From: Mesorhizobium loti R88b
GTDB lineage: Bacteria > Pseudomonadota > Alphaproteobacteria > Rhizobiales > Rhizobiaceae
DNA: 64,000 bases
Direction: 5' to 3'
Assembly (NCBI RefSeq): GCF_013170845.1
Contig: NZ_CP033367.1
Coordinates: 248,001-312,000, forward strand
In this document: positions 50,723 through 60,450 of the stretch, piece after piece
Numbering within the stretch: the stretch's first letter is position 1
Layout: every line of letters begins with the position of its first letter
Notes under the pieces: generated by a model
Told to the model about the DNA's origin: nothing
The model's database searches: none
Seen by the model: the letters and a program-made list of their open reading frames with translations, nothing else
Program-made: the position numbers and the translations under genes

Positions 50723-51460
50723 TTAGCTGGCCGCCGAGACCAGGCGGCCATTCTGCGCCGCGCGGCGCAATTCCTCCGAGGTGACCGAACCGTCGTTCAG
50801 CCGCTCAAGCACCTTGACCAGCAGGCGGCCGCCTTCGATCATGTCCTGCTGGATACTCTTGCGCACGCCGTTCTCGTCGCGCGCGCGCAGCGCGTCGAGG
50901 ATGTCGAGATGCCGGTGGCGGCCGTCATAGGTCGGTCTGGCGTTCGGGTATTGATAGTTGACCAGCGGACCGTTGCGCAGCCAGATGCCCTCGATGATGG
51001 CGAGCAGTTCGGGCATGCCCGCTGCCTGGTAGATCGAGTGGTGGAATTCCCAATTGTCGCGAACGGCTTCGAACCAGCGGCCATTGTCCTCGTCGGCGAT
51101 CAGCTTTTCATGCACCGCCGCCAAGCGGTCGATCTCGCGCGGCTCGATGCGTGTCGTTGCCGCCGCGCCCGCCATGCCTTCGAGATGAAGACGGATGCTG
51201 CGGAGTTCGAGATACTGGGCGAGCGACAGCTGGGCGACGGTAATCGAGCGGCCCGCTTCCATCTCCAGGCCCTTTTCGCGCACCAGCTGCATCAGCGCCT
51301 CGCGCACCGGCGTTTCGGACACCTCGAGGCTGGCAGCGAGGTCACGGATCTTGAAGCGATGGCCCGGCCAGAATCGGCCTTCCATCATGGCGCGGCGCAG
51401 CTCTTCGTAGACGCGGGTCGTCAGATTGTCGCGCGCGATCGGCGCGATGGAAGCAGTCAC
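50723..51460 (-). CDS. GntR family regulator, FCD subfamily
   Basis: A 245-residue regulator. The N-terminal winged helix has TTRVYEELRRAMMEGRFWPG and IRDLAASLEVSETPVREALMQLV. The C-terminal FCD domain has ELRSIRLHLEGMAGA and, further on, FHHSIYQAAGM with histidines that usually bind a metal and carboxylate ligand. GTG 51460 follows GGAG by about 7 bases. It is divergent from otnK, and a TATATGATATCA-type site lies between them. The same type of site stands before the E1 and aminotransferase genes, so it probably represses all three units. Confidence 0.9.
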   Translation of the reverse strand: MTASIAPIARDNLTTRVYEELRRAMMEGRFWPGHRFKIRDLAASLEVSETPVREALMQLVREKGLEMEAGRSITVAQLSLAQYLELRSIRLHLEGMAGAAATTRIEPREIDRLAAVHEKLIADEDNGRWFEAVRDNWEFHHSIYQAAGMPELLAIIEGIWLRNGPLVNYQYPNARPTYDGRHRHLDILDALRARDENGVRKSIQQDMIEGGRLLVKVLERLNDGSVTSEELRRAAQNGRLVSAAS

Positions 51461-51512
51461 ATCCAGTCTCCGTCCTTGCCGGGGCGCAGGCGTCGCCTGA
51501 GTCGAGCGGGCT

Positions 51513-51528
51513 GTGTATATGATATCAC
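51513..51528. promoter_or_regulatory. Probable GntR/FCD operator (site 3)
   Basis: GTGTATATGATATCAC is a near-palindrome in the gntR-otnK divergent region, 53 bp from the gntR start and 49 bp from the otnK start. It shares TATATGATAT with the site at 49427. Confidence 0.5.
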
Positions 51529-51576
51529 GGCTGGCCTGACCATCGACATGAGACACGCAAAAATGAGACGAAGCGT

Positions 51577-52953
51577 ATGACCGCGTCGACGCCTACCCTG
51601 CTGTTCGGCGCCATTGCCGACGATCTGACCGGCGGCACCGAACTGGCGTCAATGCTGGTCGCGCGCGGCATATCTACGGGCTGCACCGTTGGGCTGCAGG
51701 CGCCAATCCCGTCAGGCAACCTTGCCCATGTGATACTGCTCAAGACCCGCGTCATTGCCGCTGCCGACGCGGTGCGCCAGGTGCTCGAGGCTGCCGACCG
51801 GTTGCTCGAAGCGGGCGCGCGGCAGATCTTCTTCAAATATTGCGCCACTTTCGATTCCACACCGGCTGGTAATATCGGCCCATGCGCGGAAGCGCTGCTC
51901 GATCGGCTTGGCGGCGGTGTCACGCTGTTCACGCCGGCGCTGTGCGAGACTGGCCGCACCGTTTATCTCGGGCACATGTTCGGTGGTTCGCAATTGCTGG
52001 GCGAATCGCCCAAGCGGTTCGATCCGCTGACGCCGATGACCGATTCCAACCTGGTCCGTGTGCTGCAAGCGCAGAGCAAGAGCAAGGCCGGACTGATGCC
52101 CTGGCTTACCATCGATGCCGGCCCGGACGCGATCCGCGCCGCCGTGCGGGAAAAAAGTGCGCGCGGCGAGACGCTGCTTGTCACGGATACGCTCCGCGAG
52201 CGTGATCTGGCGGCGATCGCGGAAGCGGCCTTCGACCTTCCGCTGATGACAGGCAACTCCTCAGTCGTGGCGCACCTGCCGCCGGCTTGGCTGGCGCATG
52301 GGCTGGTGAAGTCAGATGATCTCGTTGCCGCCAGCCTGCCGGCTGTGAGCGGTCCGGCAGCGGTACTGGCCGGCAGCGTCGCCGACCGCACCATCGAACA
52401 GCTCGACCGCTTCGCGCAAGACAATCCGCTGTTGACCATCGACCTCACCAGTGCCTTCGCTGGTGCCGATGTCATGGCGCAAGCACGAGCCTTTGCCGAG
52501 CAGCATTTGCCACACGCGATGATCGCGATCGCCACCACCGCACCGCAGGCAACGGTCGAGGCGCTGCAGCGGGCGCATGGCCGTGACGTCGTGGCGGCAA
52601 AGGCGGAAGAGATACTGGCCGGAATAGCGCAAATCCTGGTGCGCGATTTCGGTGTGCGGCGGCTGGTTGTCGCCGGCGGCGAGACAGCCGGTTCGGTGGT
52701 CAAGGCGCTCGGCATCACAAGGATCGCCATGGGCGCCTATGAAGGCCCCGGCCTGTCGCGGGCCATTGCCGACCTGCCCGGCCTGCCCGATGAGCCGCTG
52801 GCGCTGATGCTCAAATCCGGAAAGCTGGGCGGCCCCGATATCTTCGCCGAGGTTCTGCAAGACATGACGCGGGCAACCACCATCGCGCCGGCAATCGACA
52901 CATGGCCGCCGGCAAAGGCCACCACAGGGCCAACCCCAAGGAAAGCATTTTAA
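51577..52953 (+). CDS. otnK: Four-carbon acid sugar kinase family protein (OtnK-like)
   Basis: A 458-residue kinase of the DUF1537 family. The N-terminal domain starts FGAIADDLTGGTELASML and has KYCATFDSTPAGNIG. The C-terminal nucleotide domain has LVVAGGETAGSVVKALGI. Members phosphorylate 3-oxo-tetronates, D-threonate or D-erythronate. Its stop overlaps the start of the class II aldolase gene as TAATG, and OtnK-OtnC pairs are known to turn 3-oxo-tetronate into dihydroxyacetone phosphate. The dehydrogenase that would supply the 3-oxo acid is not seen in the window. Confidence 0.85.
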   Translation: MTASTPTLLFGAIADDLTGGTELASMLVARGISTGCTVGLQAPIPSGNLAHVILLKTRVIAAADAVRQVLEAADRLLEAGARQIFFKYCATFDSTPAGNIGPCAEALLDRLGGGVTLFTPALCETGRTVYLGHMFGGSQLLGESPKRFDPLTPMTDSNLVRVLQAQSKSKAGLMPWLTIDAGPDAIRAAVREKSARGETLLVTDTLRERDLAAIAEAAFDLPLMTGNSSVVAHLPPAWLAHGLVKSDDLVAASLPAVSGPAAVLAGSVADRTIEQLDRFAQDNPLLTIDLTSAFAGADVMAQARAFAEQHLPHAMIAIATTAPQATVEALQRAHGRDVVAAKAEEILAGIAQILVRDFGVRRLVVAGGETAGSVVKALGITRIAMGAYEGPGLSRAIADLPGLPDEPLALMLKSGKLGGPDIFAEVLQDMTRATTIAPAIDTWPPAKATTGPTPRKAF

Positions 52954-53585
52954 TGGATACCGCACGCACCCGTCTGATCACCGCGACCGAGACGCTGGAC
53001 GCCAGCGGCATGAATGTCGGCACGACAGGCAATATCAGTGTGCGCACGGCAGAGGGCATGCTGATCACGCCGACAGGAATAGCCACGAGCGCTCTGCGGC
53101 CGGAACAGATGGTGGCCATGCAGCTCGATGGAGCCTGGGACGGCGCCTTCAAGCCGTCGAGCGAATGGGAAATGCATGCCGAGATCTACAAGGCCTTTCC
53201 TGAGGCCGGCGCCGTGGTGCATGCCCATCCCGACCACTGCGTGGCGCTGTCCTGCCTGCGCGAAGGATTGCCACTGTTCCACTACATGGTGGCAGGATTT
53301 GGCGGCGACGATGTGCGTTGTTCGGACTATGCCTTGTTCGCGTCGAGCGAACTTGCCAAGGTGGCGGTGGTGGCGCTCAAGGACCGTACCGCCTGCCTGC
53401 TCGCCAATCACGGCATGATCGCCTTCGGCGGCGATCTCGACACGGCGCTCATCCGCACCATCAAGCTCGAAACCCTGGCCCGGCAATATCTCTTGGCGCG
53501 CAGCGCCGGAACACCGGTGCTGATCGAGGGCACCGAGCTCGCCGCCATTCGTGGGCGCTACAAGACTTACGGCCAGCAGAAGTAG
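52953..53585 (+). CDS. otnC: Class II aldolase/decarboxylase (OtnC-like)
   Basis: A 210-residue class II aldolase-fold enzyme. MNVGTTGNISVRT is the phosphate-binding start, VVHAHPDHCVALS carries two zinc-binding histidines (about residues 93-97) and LANHGMIAFG the third. SEWEMHAEIYKAFP holds the acidic catalytic residue. ATG 52953 follows AAGGA and overlaps the otnK stop. As a partner of OtnK it would decarboxylate 3-oxo-tetronate-4-phosphate to dihydroxyacetone phosphate; an aldolase on a related sugar phosphate is the alternative. It is convergent with an aldehyde dehydrogenase gene. Confidence 0.85.
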   Translation: MDTARTRLITATETLDASGMNVGTTGNISVRTAEGMLITPTGIATSALRPEQMVAMQLDGAWDGAFKPSSEWEMHAEIYKAFPEAGAVVHAHPDHCVALSCLREGLPLFHYMVAGFGGDDVRCSDYALFASSELAKVAVVALKDRTACLLANHGMIAFGGDLDTALIRTIKLETLARQYLLARSAGTPVLIEGTELAAIRGRYKTYGQQK

Positions 53586-53609
53586 CTGGCGGCCAGCTGA
53601 AATGGCCCG

Positions 53610-55046
53610 TCAGTCGACCTGCAGATGCGAGACGAACTTCGAGTTGAGGTAGCTTTCCAGCGCGTCGGCGCCGCCTTCGGTGCCATTGCCGGAATCGTTG
53701 ATGCCGCCGAACGGCACCTCCGGCAGCGCCAGGCCATAATGGTTGATCGACACCATGCCGCTTGCAATGCCCGACGACATTTTTGCGGCACTGGCCGCCG
53801 AGCGGGTGAAGCCGTAGGCAGCGAGCCCGTAGTTCAGCCGGTTGGCCTCAGTGAGCGCCTCGTCGAGACCATTCACCGGCGTCATCAATGCCAGCGGGCC
53901 GAATGGCTCCTCGTTCATGGCACGGGCATCGGTGCCGACGCCAGACAGGATGGTCGGCTCGAAGAAATAGCCGGAATTGCCGATACGCTTGCCGCCGGTG
54001 ACGAGTTCGGCGCCTTTCTGGACCGCTTCGTGGACCAGCTCCTCCATCGCCTGTACCCGGCGCGGATTGGCGAGCGGGCCCATGGTCGTGCCCTCGGCCA
54101 TGCCATCGCCGACCTTGATCTGGCGGGTCGCTTCGGCGAAGCGGCCGACGAAATCGTCGTAGACAGCATGATCAACGAGGAAGCGTGTCGGCGCGACGCA
54201 GATCTGGCCGGCATTGCGGAATTTCGACGCCACCATCGAACGTGCGGCGCGGTCGAGATCTGCATCGGGCAGGACGATGACCGGCGCATGGCCGCCAAGT
54301 TCCATTGTTGCCCGCTTCATGTGCAGGCCGGCGAGCGATGCCAGTTGCTTGCCGACCGGGGTCGAGCCCGTGAAGGAGATCTTGCGGATGACCGGATGCG
54401 GAATGAGATAGGCCGAGATTTCCGACGGCGTGCCGTAGACCAGGTTCAAGACGCCATTGGGCAGGCCGGCATCGATGAAGGCACGCACCAGTTCAGCGGG
54501 TGAGGCCGGTGTTTCTTCCGGTCCCTTGATGATGATAGAGCAGCCGGCGGCAAGTGCTGCCGACAATTTGCGTACCGCCTGGTTGAGCGGGAAATTCCAT
54601 GGCGTGAAGGCGGCGACCGGGCCGACCGGTTCCTTGACCACCGACTGGCTGACGCCCTCGAGTCGTGCCGGCACGATGCGGCCGTAGCTGCGGCGCGCTT
54701 CCTCGGCGAACCAGTCGATGATGTCGGCGGCGGCAAAGGCCTCCATGCGCGATTCGGCGACCGGTTTTCCCTGCTCCAGCGTCATCAGCGTCGCGATATG
54801 CTCGTTGCGTTCGCGCAGGAGGTTGGCGGCCCTGCGCATCAGCTTGGAGCGATCGAAGGGCGACACTCGACGCCAGGTTTCAAAACCCTTCGCCGCCGCA
54901 GCCAATGCCTCGTCGAGATCGTCGATGCCGGCATGGGCAAGCGATCCAAGCTCGGCTTCGGTCGCCGGATTGACGATTGGCAGAGTGCGTCCAGCCCGCG
55001 CGGGGCGCCATGAGCCATCAATATGCAGGTGAACGTCGGGATACAT
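53610..55046 (-). CDS. NAD(P)-dependent aldehyde dehydrogenase (succinate-semialdehyde type)
   Basis: A 478-residue aldehyde dehydrogenase. It has FTPWNFPLNQAVRKLSAAL, the cofactor loop FTGSTPVGKQLA, the catalytic glutamate in MELGGHAP (about residue 250) and the catalytic cysteine in NAGQICVAPTRF (about 284). The sequence is closest to succinate-semialdehyde dehydrogenases (KGPEETPASPAEL). It is encoded 18 bp downstream of the CoA-transferase on the same strand. It may oxidise the aldehyde released by the aminotransferase encoded nearby; that is inference. Confidence 0.88.
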   Translation of the reverse strand: MYPDVHLHIDGSWRPARAGRTLPIVNPATEAELGSLAHAGIDDLDEALAAAAKGFETWRRVSPFDRSKLMRRAANLLRERNEHIATLMTLEQGKPVAESRMEAFAAADIIDWFAEEARRSYGRIVPARLEGVSQSVVKEPVGPVAAFTPWNFPLNQAVRKLSAALAAGCSIIIKGPEETPASPAELVRAFIDAGLPNGVLNLVYGTPSEISAYLIPHPVIRKISFTGSTPVGKQLASLAGLHMKRATMELGGHAPVIVLPDADLDRAARSMVASKFRNAGQICVAPTRFLVDHAVYDDFVGRFAEATRQIKVGDGMAEGTTMGPLANPRRVQAMEELVHEAVQKGAELVTGGKRIGNSGYFFEPTILSGVGTDARAMNEEPFGPLALMTPVNGLDEALTEANRLNYGLAAYGFTRSAASAAKMSSGIASGMVSINHYGLALPEVPFGGINDSGNGTEGGADALESYLNSKFVSHLQVD

Positions 55047-55064
55047 TGCAGGCTCCGTGAAAGG

Positions 55065-56336
55065 TCAGGCGGGAACAGGCTCGGCGGCAGGCGTGTAAAC
55101 GCCAATGGCGCCGGTGCCGATCAACTGGTCGATGGTCTCGGGGCTGTAGCCGAGGATGTCGGTCAAGACAGACGCCGTGTCCTGGCCGAGCATCGGCGGC
55201 GCCGTGAAGCCGGCGGTCAGTTGCGCGGCCAACCCTTGCGCCGGGCGCACCATGGCGACGGAACCGAGATGCGGATGCGGCAAGGTCTGGATCAGGCCGC
55301 GCTCGCGCACATTGGGGCTGTCGAAGACTTCCGGTATCGACTTCACGGTGCCTGCCGGCACGCTGGCCGCGGCGCAGGCCGCCATCCAATGGGAGCGTGG
55401 TTTGGTCCGGAAGACGGCGGTGAGTTGCGGGATCAACGCCTCGCGATTGGTGGCGCGAGCGCCTGCCCTGATGAAACGCTGGTCCTTCGCCAGATGCGGC
55501 AGATTGACAACCTGCTCGCACAGCGCCGCGAACTGGCGATCATTGCCGACCGCCAATGCGAAGCCGCCGTCGGAGGCTTCGAAAATCTGGTATGGAACGA
55601 CCGTCGGATGGGCGTTGCCGTAGCGAGCGACCTCAAGGCCGGTGTTGAGATAGCCGCTGCCGACATTGATCAAAAGGCTGAGCGCACAGTCGATCAGCGA
55701 CAGGTCGAGGAACTGGCCCTTGCCCGTCGTCGTGCGCTCGTAAAGCGCTGCCAGGATCGACTGCGTCGCGACCATGCCGCAGACCACGTCAGTGATGGCG
55801 ACGCCGACACGCATCGGCTCGCCGTCGCTCTCGCCAGTGATCGCCATCAGGCCGCTCTCAGCCTGCATGACGAAATCATAGCCGGGCCGGCCGGCGTCTG
55901 GGCCGGTCTGGCCGTAGCCGGAGATCGAGCAGTAGATCAGCCGTGGGTTGGAAGCGCTGAGTTCCTTGTAGCCGACGCCGAGGCGGTCGGCGGTGCCGGA
56001 ACGGAAATTCTCGACGACAATGTCGGCCTTGGCCGCCAGTTCGCGCACAATCGCCAGGCCCTGCGGGCTCTTCATGTCGAGCGCGATGCTCTGCTTGCCG
56101 CGATTGGCACAGAGATAGTAGGTCGAGACTCCCTTATAGCTTGGCACCGACCAGGCGCGGGTGTCGTCGCCGCCATCGATGTTCTCGATCTTCCAGACTT
56201 CGGCGCCGAGATCGGCGAGGCTCATCGTCGCCCAAGGACCGGCGAGCACGCGCGAGAGATCGAGAACCTTGATGCCCTCGAGCGGCAGCCGTGCACGGCC
56301 CGCCGAGCTGGCATCATTGGTCTGGGCTTCAGTCAC
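55065..56336 (-). CDS. Class III CoA-transferase (CaiB/BaiF family)
   Basis: A 423-residue CoA-transferase. The N-terminus has [31 protein letters not shown] (in parts), and the catalytic aspartate lies in [14 protein letters not shown] (about residue 150). [16 protein letters not shown] is also characteristic. GTG 56336 follows GAAGGAT; the open frame extends 47 codons upstream without similarity. It shares the minus strand with the ABC transporter operon, 46 bp after dppF. It moves CoA from a donor such as succinyl-CoA to an organic acid; the acid is not known. Confidence 0.87.
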   Translation of the reverse strand: MTEAQTNDASSAGRARLPLEGIKVLDLSRVLAGPWATMSLADLGAEVWKIENIDGGDDTRAWSVPSYKGVSTYYLCANRGKQSIALDMKSPQGLAIVRELAAKADIVVENFRSGTADRLGVGYKELSASNPRLIYCSISGYGQTGPDAGRPGYDFVMQAESGLMAITGESDGEPMRVGVAITDVVCGMVATQSILAALYERTTTGKGQFLDLSLIDCALSLLINVGSGYLNTGLEVARYGNAHPTVVPYQIFEASDGGFALAVGNDRQFAALCEQVVNLPHLAKDQRFIRAGARATNREALIPQLTAVFRTKPRSHWMAACAAASVPAGTVKSIPEVFDSPNVRERGLIQTLPHPHLGSVAMVRPAQGLAAQLTAGFTAPPMLGQDTASVLTDILGYSPETIDQLIGTGAIGVYTPAAEPVPA

Positions 56337-56382
56337 ATCGCAATCCTTCGCGGGTAAAATCGGTGCCGGCCTCGCCGACCTG

Positions 56383-57414
56383 TCAGACGGTCCTGAAGGT
56401 GTTGACGGGCTCCGGGAAATGACAGGCGACCCGATGCGTACCACCTGCCGGATCGAGCGGCGGCTCGACCGAGGCACAAATGGCCTGTGCCTTGAAGCAG
56501 CGCGTGCGGAAGCGGCAGCCGGAGGGCGGATTGAGCGGGCTCGGCACGTCGCCGGTCAGCACGATGCGCTCGCGCTTGCGTTCCTTCTCGGGATTGGCGA
56601 GCGGCACCGCCGACAGAAGTGCCTGGGTGTAGGGGTGCAGCGCCCTTGAATAGAGCTCGGCCGCCGGTGCGATCTCGACGATCTTGCCGAGATACATCAC
56701 CGCGACCTGATGCGAGATGTGGCGCACGACGGAGAGATCATGGGCGATGAACAGATAGGAGGTGCCGAAGGACTGCTGGATGTCCTTGAGCAGGTTCAGC
56801 ACGCCGGCCTGCACCGAGACGTCGAGCGCAGAGACCGGCTCGTCGAGGATCACCACTTGAGGGTTGAGCGCCAGCGCGCGGGCGATGACGACCCGTTGGC
56901 GCTGGCCTCCGGACAGCTCGTGCGGGTAGCGCTTGCCATGCTCGGGATTGAGCCGCACCAGTTCGAGCAGCTCGGCGACGCGCGTGCGACGGTCCGCCTT
57001 CGACATGTCGCTCATGCGCAGCGGCTCGGCGATGTTGTCGGCGATGCGCATGCGCGGATGCAGCGACCCGTAAGGGTCCTGGAAGACGAGCTGGATGTAG
57101 CGCCGCATCAGGCGCATGTCTTCGTGGTTGAGCGCGAGCAGGTTCTGGCCGCGGAACCAGCTTTCGCCGCTGGTCGGCTCGATCAGCCGCATCAGGCAGC
57201 GTCCGAGGGTCGACTTGCCGCAACCGGATTCACCGACCAGGCCCAATGTTTCGCCGGGTGCGACGTCGAAGGAGACATCGGCGACAGCGCGCACGTGGGC
57301 GACCGCGCGGTCGAAGACCAGACCGCCGCGAACCGGGAAATCCTTCACCAGATGACGCACCGACAGTGCCGCTTGCGGCCTGGTTTCGGCTTGAGTTTGC
57401 TCCGCTACGCTCAT
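56383..57414 (-). CDS. Dipeptide-type ABC transporter ATPase (DppF-like)
   Basis: A 343-residue ATPase. Walker A is GESGCGKST, signature LSGGQRQR and Walker [13 protein letters not shown]. The C-terminal region holds [16 protein letters not shown], the cysteine-bearing oligopeptide-transporter tail. It overlaps the other ATPase gene by 4 bp. With it, two permeases and the binding protein at 47737 it would import a peptide-like solute. Confidence 0.9.
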   Translation of the reverse strand: MSVAEQTQAETRPQAALSVRHLVKDFPVRGGLVFDRAVAHVRAVADVSFDVAPGETLGLVGESGCGKSTLGRCLMRLIEPTSGESWFRGQNLLALNHEDMRLMRRYIQLVFQDPYGSLHPRMRIADNIAEPLRMSDMSKADRRTRVAELLELVRLNPEHGKRYPHELSGGQRQRVVIARALALNPQVVILDEPVSALDVSVQAGVLNLLKDIQQSFGTSYLFIAHDLSVVRHISHQVAVMYLGKIVEIAPAAELYSRALHPYTQALLSAVPLANPEKERKRERIVLTGDVPSPLNPPSGCRFRTRCFKAQAICASVEPPLDPAGGTHRVACHFPEPVNTFRTV

Positions 57415-58490
57415 GGGATCAGGCTTCCAGTCTCAAGGCTTGCCGCTGCCAGCGCAGCGCTGTGGAAGGGCGGCAAGGTCGTCGCGAAATGGCAGGCCGA
57501 AAACCGGCCACCACCGATGTCATGCAGCGGCGGGTCTTCAACCCGGCAGCGCGCCTCGGCATGGATGCAGCGCGGATGGAAGGCGCAGCCGCCCGGCAAG
57601 CGGCCGAGCGCCGGCGGCGAGCCGTCGATCGAGAACAGCCGGTCGCGGCTTTCCTCGAGATTGGGGATCGAGGCAATGAGCCCGCGCGTATAGGGATGGC
57701 GCGGATCGGCGAACAGTTGCGAGACATCAGCCTGCTCGACCACACGGCCGGAATAGACGACCGCGACGCGGTCGGCATGGCCGGCGACGACGCCGAGATC
57801 ATGGGTGATCAGCACCAGGCCGAGGCCGAGCCGCTCCTGCAGCGAGCGCAGCACGGTGAGGATCTGCGCCTGTACCGTCACGTCGAGCGCCGTGGTCGGC
57901 TCGTCGGCGATCAGCAAATCGGGATCGTTGGCGACGGCCATGGCGATCACCGCGCGCTGGCGCATGCCGCCGGAGAATTCGTGCGGGTACTGGCTGGCCC
58001 GACGCTCCGGCTGCGGGATCGACACCAGGTTGAGCAGTTCGACCGCGCGCGCCATGGCCTGCTTGCGGGTCACGCGCTGATGCAGCCGGACAGCTTCGGC
58101 AATCTGGGCGCCGACGGTCATTACCGGGTTCAGTGAGGACAGCGGATCCTGAAAGATCATGGCGATGCGCGCGCCCCTGATCTTGCGCATTTCGCGCGCC
58201 GGCTTGCCGACCAGTTCCTCGCCCTTGAACCGCACCGAGCCAGTGACAACCGCATTCTTCGAGGTCAGGCCGAGAGCGGCAAGCATGCCGACCGACTTGC
58301 CCGATCCGGATTCACCGACGATACCGACCACCTCGCCCTTGGCGACGTCGAGGTCGATGCCACGCACCGCCTCGAATTGGCTGCCGGCCTTGCGGAACCC
58401 GACCCGCAGGCCGCGTATGGACAGCAGCGGTTCGCGTTCGGCTGCCTTGTCGGCTAAGCCGGTGCGCATGGAAAATACCTGTGCGCTCAT
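57411..58490 (-). CDS. Dipeptide-type ABC transporter ATPase (DppD-like)
   Basis: A 359-residue ATPase with Walker A GESGSGKS, signature FSGGMRQR and Walker [13 protein letters not shown], then [16 protein letters not shown] at the C-terminus. It lies 3 bp after the DppC-like gene and overlaps the DppF-like gene. Paired ATPases of this type form a heterodimer beneath the permeases. Confidence 0.9.
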   Translation of the reverse strand: MSAQVFSMRTGLADKAAEREPLLSIRGLRVGFRKAGSQFEAVRGIDLDVAKGEVVGIVGESGSGKSVGMLAALGLTSKNAVVTGSVRFKGEELVGKPAREMRKIRGARIAMIFQDPLSSLNPVMTVGAQIAEAVRLHQRVTRKQAMARAVELLNLVSIPQPERRASQYPHEFSGGMRQRAVIAMAVANDPDLLIADEPTTALDVTVQAQILTVLRSLQERLGLGLVLITHDLGVVAGHADRVAVVYSGRVVEQADVSQLFADPRHPYTRGLIASIPNLEESRDRLFSIDGSPPALGRLPGGCAFHPRCIHAEARCRVEDPPLHDIGGGRFSACHFATTLPPFHSAALAAASLETGSLIP

Positions 58491-58493
58491 AGT

Positions 58494-59336
58494 TCAGTCC
58501 GACCTTGGATCGAGAATGTCGCGCAGGCCGTCGCCGATGAAGTTGAAGCCGAGCACGATGGTGAGGATGGCGACGCCGGGGCCGAAGGCGATCCACCACT
58601 GATAGAAATGCACGGCGCCGTCGGAGATCATCGATCCCCATTCGGGCGTCGGCGGCGTGGCGCCAAGGCCGATGAAGCTGAGCGATGCGGCCAGCAGCAC
58701 GACCTGGCCGAGATCCATGGTGGCGCTGATCAGCACCGGGGTCCAGCAGAGCGGCAATATGTGTGTGAACAGGACGCGACGTGGCCTGGCGCCGGCGGCG
58801 ATCGCCGCTTCGACATGTTCGCGCTCCTTCACCTCCAGCACCTGCGCGCGCATCAGGCGGGCGTAGACCGGCCACCAGACCAGCACCATGGCGATGGCAG
58901 CATTGCCGAGGCCTGGCCCGAGCGAAGCGGCGACAGCCATGGCGAGCAGCATCGGTGGGAAGGAGAGCGTGATGTCGACCAGACGCATGATCGCCGCACC
59001 CGTCAGGCCGCCGACAAAGCCGGAAATCGCGCCGAGCAGCGAACCGATGATAACAGCCGAGACGACGACCAGAACCGCGATCGGCAGCGAATGCGCCGCG
59101 CCGTGCAAGGTGCGGGCCAGCACATCGCGGCCAAGCGCATCGGTGCCCAGCCAGTGCGCCCAGCTCGGCGGCTGCAGGCGACGTGCGACCATTTCGAGCG
59201 GATCGAACTGCACCACCAGATTGGCGAACACGGTCATGAACAGCCAGAACAGGATGACGACCGTGCCGATGACGAGCGGCGCGGTTAGCCATTCGGGGAT
59301 GGCGGCGGAACGGGATTTGGTGACGACGGCCGACAT
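58494..59336 (-). CDS. Dipeptide-type ABC transporter permease (DppC-like)
   Basis: A 280-residue permease with about six membrane segments. HWLGTDALGRDVLART near residue 65 is the DppC signature, and EREHVEAAIAAGARPRRVLFTHIL is the EAA loop that contacts the ATPases. It overlaps the DppB-like gene by one base (ATGA-type junction) and is 3 bp before the DppD-like gene. Confidence 0.9.
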   Translation of the reverse strand: MSAVVTKSRSAAIPEWLTAPLVIGTVVILFWLFMTVFANLVVQFDPLEMVARRLQPPSWAHWLGTDALGRDVLARTLHGAAHSLPIAVLVVVSAVIIGSLLGAISGFVGGLTGAAIMRLVDITLSFPPMLLAMAVAASLGPGLGNAAIAMVLVWWPVYARLMRAQVLEVKEREHVEAAIAAGARPRRVLFTHILPLCWTPVLISATMDLGQVVLLAASLSFIGLGATPPTPEWGSMISDGAVHFYQWWIAFGPGVAILTIVLGFNFIGDGLRDILDPRSD

Positions 59337-60349
59337 CAGCTCAACCGCACGCGCGGATTGGCCACGACATAGAGAATGTCGGTGATCAGGTTGGTGACCA
59401 GGAAGGCCAGGCCGCCGACGATGGTGACGCCGATGATCGCCGGGAAATCGAGCGCGCGCGCCGCCTCGACGGCATAGGAGCCCATGCCCGGCCAGGAGAA
59501 GATAGTCTCGGTCAGCACCGCGCCGGTGATCAGATAGGCGAAGGAATAGCCGATGACGGTCAAGGTCGGCACCATGGTGTTGCGCAGCGCATGCACGATG
59601 ACGACGCGGAATTCGCTCGCACCCTTGGCACGCGCGGTGAGAACGAATTCGCGGCTCATCACATCAAGCATGTTGGCGCGGACCAACCGCGATATGGTTC
59701 CCGAAACCGTCCAGCCAAGCACGAAGGCCGGCAGCAGCAGATGCCACAACGCGTCCGTGAAAACGGTGAGATTGCCGGCCAACAGCGAATCGATGGTGAG
59801 GAAACCGGTAATGCCGGGTGGCAGTGCCAGGCGAGCATCGACCCTGCCCGGCCCCGGAAGCCAGTGCAGCATGACCGAGAAGATGAACAGCAGGCCGAGC
59901 CCCGACCAGAACACCGGCAGCGACGAGCCGAACAAGGCAAACAGCCGCGCGCCGTGATCGATCAGGCTGTTGCGGAAATAGGCGGCCAACACGCCAAGCA
60001 CGATGCCAAGCGTGGTGCCGAAGATCATCGCTGCAAAAACCAGTTCGAGCGTTGCCGGCAAGCGATAGAGGATGTCGGTGCCGACATTGCGCTTGGTGAT
60101 GAACGACGTGCCGAGGTCGCCGCTCAGCAGATTGCCGAGATATATCATATAGCGCTCCGGCAGCGGACGATCCAAACCCCAGCGGGCCTTGGCGGCGGCG
60201 ACCACTTCGGGGTTGCTCATCTGCTGCTCGGCGACGATCGCGGTCAGCGGATCGCCCTTGGTCACCGTGGTGATCAGGAAAGCGATGGTGACGATGCCTA
60301 GCACCAGGAACGGCATGGCGATAAGCCGGCGCAAAATATAGCGGGACAC
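59336..60349 (-). CDS. Dipeptide-type ABC transporter permease (DppB-like)
   Basis: A 337-residue permease that starts SRYILRRLIAMPFLVLGIVTIAFL, the DppB opening, with six membrane segments. REFVLTARAKGASEFRVVIVHALRN is the EAA loop. GTG 60349 follows AAGG by 7 bases; the frame is open for 161 more codons upstream but that part covers the divergent promoter and start of iclR and is not protein-like. It is the first gene of the operon dppBCDF-CoA-transferase-aldehyde dehydrogenase. Confidence 0.9.
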   Translation of the reverse strand: MSRYILRRLIAMPFLVLGIVTIAFLITTVTKGDPLTAIVAEQQMSNPEVVAAAKARWGLDRPLPERYMIYLGNLLSGDLGTSFITKRNVGTDILYRLPATLELVFAAMIFGTTLGIVLGVLAAYFRNSLIDHGARLFALFGSSLPVFWSGLGLLFIFSVMLHWLPGPGRVDARLALPPGITGFLTIDSLLAGNLTVFTDALWHLLLPAFVLGWTVSGTISRLVRANMLDVMSREFVLTARAKGASEFRVVIVHALRNTMVPTLTVIGYSFAYLITGAVLTETIFSWPGMGSYAVEAARALDFPAIIGVTIVGGLAFLVTNLITDILYVVANPRVRLS

Positions 60350-60417
60350 GTGGCTACCTTCACAAGGACGGGCTTCGTAAGATGGCACAAGGCGCTGGAA
60401 GATGCCATCGAGGGGAC

Positions 60418-60450
60418 ATATTGACAGGCTGCAAAAGGCGCTGTCAATAT
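60418..60450. promoter_or_regulatory. Perfect inverted repeat with back-to-back -35 boxes
   Basis: ATATTGACAG (60418-60427) and CTGTCAATAT (60441-60450) are exact inverted copies. Each arm contains a TTGACA -35 box, one per strand, and the opposite arm then offers TCAATA at 17 bp as a weak -10. It could be a symmetric promoter pair for dpp and iclR, an operator, or both. Confidence 0.5.

Noticed and set aside
53584..53598. AGCTGG-CGG-CCAGCT hairpin at the otnC/aldehyde dehydrogenase junction as a terminator
   Set aside because: The stem is only 6 bp with no T-tract, and it overlaps the otnC stop.
60139..60148. GATATATCAT resembling the GntR site
   Set aside because: It lies inside the DppB-like coding region and encodes part of a conserved Tyr-Met-Ile-Tyr stretch, far from any start.
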